Source of the DNA: Pseudomonadota bacterium
GTDB taxonomy: Bacteria; Pseudomonadota; Alphaproteobacteria; Azospirillales; Azospirillaceae
Reading direction: 5' to 3'
Assembly (NCBI GenBank): GCA_023411035.1
Contig: JAEYPE010000140.1
Location: 1 to 14,269 of the forward strand
Length of the DNA: 14,269 bases
Positions 12,840-14,269 of the stretch are shown here, piece after piece. Each line of letters starts with the position of its first letter. The stretch's first letter is position 1. The notes beneath the pieces are model-generated. The model was not told the DNA's origin. It made no database searches and saw nothing but the letters and a program-made list of their open reading frames with translations. The position numbers and the translations under genes are program-made.

Positions 12840-13348
12840 ACTCCCACCTCAGCCTCGCCATCATGGCCGCGCACGTCGGCCCGGTCCACCATTTCGTAGT
12901 AGACCGACCGAAGGATTCGCGCTTCGAGCCCATTTCTTATGTCGATATAGGGCGTCGGTTCTCCGTTTTCAGGATTGTGGGAAACCCGGATCGGATGCTC
13001 CGGCCCGGCTTCCACCCATTCGTCTAAATTTGTACGGAACGACAGCACCTGTTCGTCTCCGTTTCCGCATGCGGTCATTTCCACGGCGACGAAGGGCGTC
13101 TCCTCCACCTCGATGCGCCCGCGCTCGGCCGGGGTGACCAGCCAGAAGCCGCCCGCATTGTCCCGCCGCAGAACCGTGGCGAACAGCTTCACCAGTTCGA
13201 TCCGCCGGATCGGGTCTCCCTCGTGGAACCATGTGCCGTCGCGGGCGATGCGGATGTCGAACCGCTGCTCCTTCGCCGCCAGGGGCAGGCTTTCGCCGTT
13301 CTCTCCACCTGGGCGCTTGTCATTCGCCCTGTCATTGCCGACCTTCAT
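12791..13348 (-). CDS. DUF1285 domain-containing protein
   Basis: Function unknown. The 185 residues match the DUF1285 pattern: RFDIRIARDGTWFHEGDPI (29-47), ELVKLFATVLRRDNAGGFWL (51-70), VTPAERGRIEVEETPFVAVE (71-90), then an NLDEW segment and HNPENGEPTPYIDIRNGLEA (124-143) near a C-terminal ARILRSVYYEMV (143-154). It has no signal peptide or membrane helix, so it is probably cytosolic. ATG 13348 follows AAGG with a 7-base spacer. First gene of a cluster with the NUDIX hydrolase, the small membrane protein and cca; the tight packing suggests co-transcription. The first 25 residues are polar and poorly conserved-looking. Confidence 0.9.
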   Translation of the reverse strand: MKVGNDRANDKRPGGENGESLPLAAKEQRFDIRIARDGTWFHEGDPIRRIELVKLFATVLRRDNAGGFWLVTPAERGRIEVEETPFVAVEMTACGNGDEQVLSFRTNLDEWVEAGPEHPIRVSHNPENGEPTPYIDIRNGLEARILRSVYYEMVDRADVRGHDGEAEVGVWSRKVFFALGRLPGG

Positions 13349-13498
13349 CGCTAACCTTCTCGTCGTCCGGGCCAAGAAGCCAGCCACGGGAAACTGGCCG
13401 CACAACGCAATTTCGCCATACTCGTCACATAGGTCCAGACCGGCGGCATTGCCACGATGGCCGTTTCGACGCCGGTGGTCATGAAAGGGAGCAGAGAC
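13349..13498. promoter_or_regulatory. Divergent promoter region, DUF1285 operon and MoxR gene
   Basis: These 150 bases must hold start signals for both directions. A weak pair of imperfect dyads (GCCAG...CTGGC and GGCCA...TGGCC, about 13370-13404) is visible. No convincing -35/-10 boxes or conserved operator could be assigned by eye. Confidence 0.3.
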
Positions 13499-14269
13499 GT
13501 GAGCGCAACCGACGCCGCCAATCCTGGCGCCAATCCGGGCGCCAATCCGGGCCAGAGCTTTCCCGCCGGCGAGAATCCGAACCAGCTCATGGCGGAGATC
13601 GAGGCTCTGGGCGGACGGCTGATCCATGTGCGCGACCGCATCGGACGCATCATCTTCGGCCAGCAGGAGGTGATTGACCTCACGCTCATCACGCTTCTGG
13701 CGGGCGGCCATGTGCTGCTGATCGGCGTTCCGGGCCTCGCCAAGACGCGGCTGGTGGAGACGCTGGGCACCGTTCTGGGCCTCGCTGAGAAGCGCATCCA
13801 GTGCACGCCCGACCTGATGCCCGCCGACATCCTGGGATCGGAGGTTCTGGAGGAGAACGAGCAGGGCCGCCGGTCCTTCCGCTTCATTCCGGGGCCGGTG
13901 TTCAGCCAGCTTCTGATGGCGGACGAGATCAACCGCGCCAGCCCGCGCACCCAGTCCGCCCTGCTCCAGGCGATGCAGGAGCGGCGCGTGTCGGTCGCCG
14001 GCCAGTACCACGCCCTGCCCCAGCCCTTCCACGTCCTCGCCACCCAGAACCCGCTGGAGCAGGAGGGCACCTACCCGCTGCCGGAGGCCCAGCTCGACCG
14101 CTTCCTGATGCAGATCGACGTGAACTATCCCGAACGCGACGCCGAGCGGCGGATGATGATCGCCACCACCGGCGCGGCCGACGAACAGGCGGTGACGGTG
14201 CTCTCCCCCGCCGACCTCCAGGCAGCCCAGCGTCTGGTCCGCCGCGTGCCGGTCAGCGAGGGGGTGGTC
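13499..14269 (+). CDS. MoxR-family AAA+ ATPase, partial (C-terminus beyond right edge)
   Basis: Chaperone-like AAA+ ATPase of the MoxR type, which usually works with a DUF58/VWA protein encoded just downstream; here that region lies outside the window. 257 codons are present. Walker A GVPGLAKT (76-83), Walker B LLMADEINR (138-146), sensor-1 asparagine in ATQNPLEQEGTYPLPEAQLD (181-200) and the RF that follows are all intact. The N-terminus (about 1-30) is low-complexity and contains three tandem ANPG units. Start: GTG 13499 follows AAAGGGAG by 7 bases; an in-frame ATG at 13481 lies inside that ribosome site and is less likely. It is divergent from the DUF1285 gene across 150 bases. Confidence 0.95.
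   Translation, partial: MSATDAANPGANPGANPGQSFPAGENPNQLMAEIEALGGRLIHVRDRIGRIIFGQQEVIDLTLITLLAGGHVLLIGVPGLAKTRLVETLGTVLGLAEKRIQCTPDLMPADILGSEVLEENEQGRRSFRFIPGPVFSQLLMADEINRASPRTQSALLQAMQERRVSVAGQYHALPQPFHVLATQNPLEQEGTYPLPEAQLDRFLMQIDVNYPERDAERRMMIATTGAADEQAVTVLSPADLQAAQRLVRRVPVSEGVV
13517..13552 (+). repeat. Three tandem 12-base units at the start of the MoxR gene
   Basis: GCCAATCC(T/G)GGC is repeated three times (13517-13528, 13529-13540, 13541-13552), differing only by T/G in the first unit. It encodes (ANPG)x3 in an unstructured N-terminus. Unit length is a multiple of three, so gain or loss of a unit would keep frame. Confidence 0.85.

Noticed and set aside
13351..14070. Minus-strand frames opposite the MoxR gene
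   Set aside because: Walker A, Walker B and sensor motifs are on the plus strand; the minus frame is a shadow.
1..14269. Mobile element, prophage, CRISPR array, toxin-antitoxin or biosynthetic cluster
   Set aside because: No transposase, integrase, phage, repeat-spacer array, toxin pair or synthetase reading frame was recognised; gene content is core metabolism and regulation.

Overview
The window reads as a chromosomal core region of a high-GC alphaproteobacterium, most probably a Rhodospirillales member close to Azospirillum. That placement is inference. It rests on the GC-rich third positions, an alphaproteobacterial petABC (fbcFBC) operon encoding separate cytochrome b and c1 proteins, the trmL-hemF pair next to it, and the DUF1285-NUDIX-small membrane protein-cca cluster. 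No phage, transposase, integrase, CRISPR array, rRNA or tRNA gene was seen. No gene-free gap exceeds about 260 bases.

Left part (1-3847, minus strand): isoprenoid genes in the order xseB, ispA, dxs (dxs runs off the left edge), then upstream of them a histone-deacetylase-like amidohydrolase and a TusA-type sulfur carrier. A strong hairpin separates the deacetylase gene from xseB. xseB and ispA are one base apart if ispA uses its GTG start, and ispA and dxs are about 9 bases apart, so the three look co-transcribed.

Second part (3848-6137): an ArsR-family repressor of the BigR/SqrR persulfide-sensing type lies divergent from tusA. Converging on it is a DUF423 membrane protein. Divergent from DUF423 is a stand-alone CheY-like receiver protein, whose 3' end overlaps a convergent DUF924 gene.

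Third part (6138-8864, minus strand): petA-petB-petC encode the Rieske protein, cytochrome b and cytochrome c1 of the cytochrome bc1 complex. The operon is closed by a textbook intrinsic terminator at 6155-6189.

Fourth part (8865-10610): divergent from petABC, trmL (tRNA wobble 2'-O-methyltransferase) and hemF (oxygen-dependent coproporphyrinogen oxidase) overlap by ATGA. Heme synthesis thus sits next to a heme-protein complex. Downstream lie two GC-rich intergenic repeat elements, one of which forms the C-terminal tail and stop of cca.

Right part (10561-14269): a minus-strand cluster DUF1285, NUDIX CoA pyrophosphatase-like, small membrane protein and cca. Divergent from it is a MoxR-type AAA+ ATPase that runs off the right edge.

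Nothing here looks like a defence system or a wholly new machine. The most useful second looks are the persulfide sensor/sulfur carrier pair, the repeat-derived end of cca, and several dyads in the divergent promoter regions.
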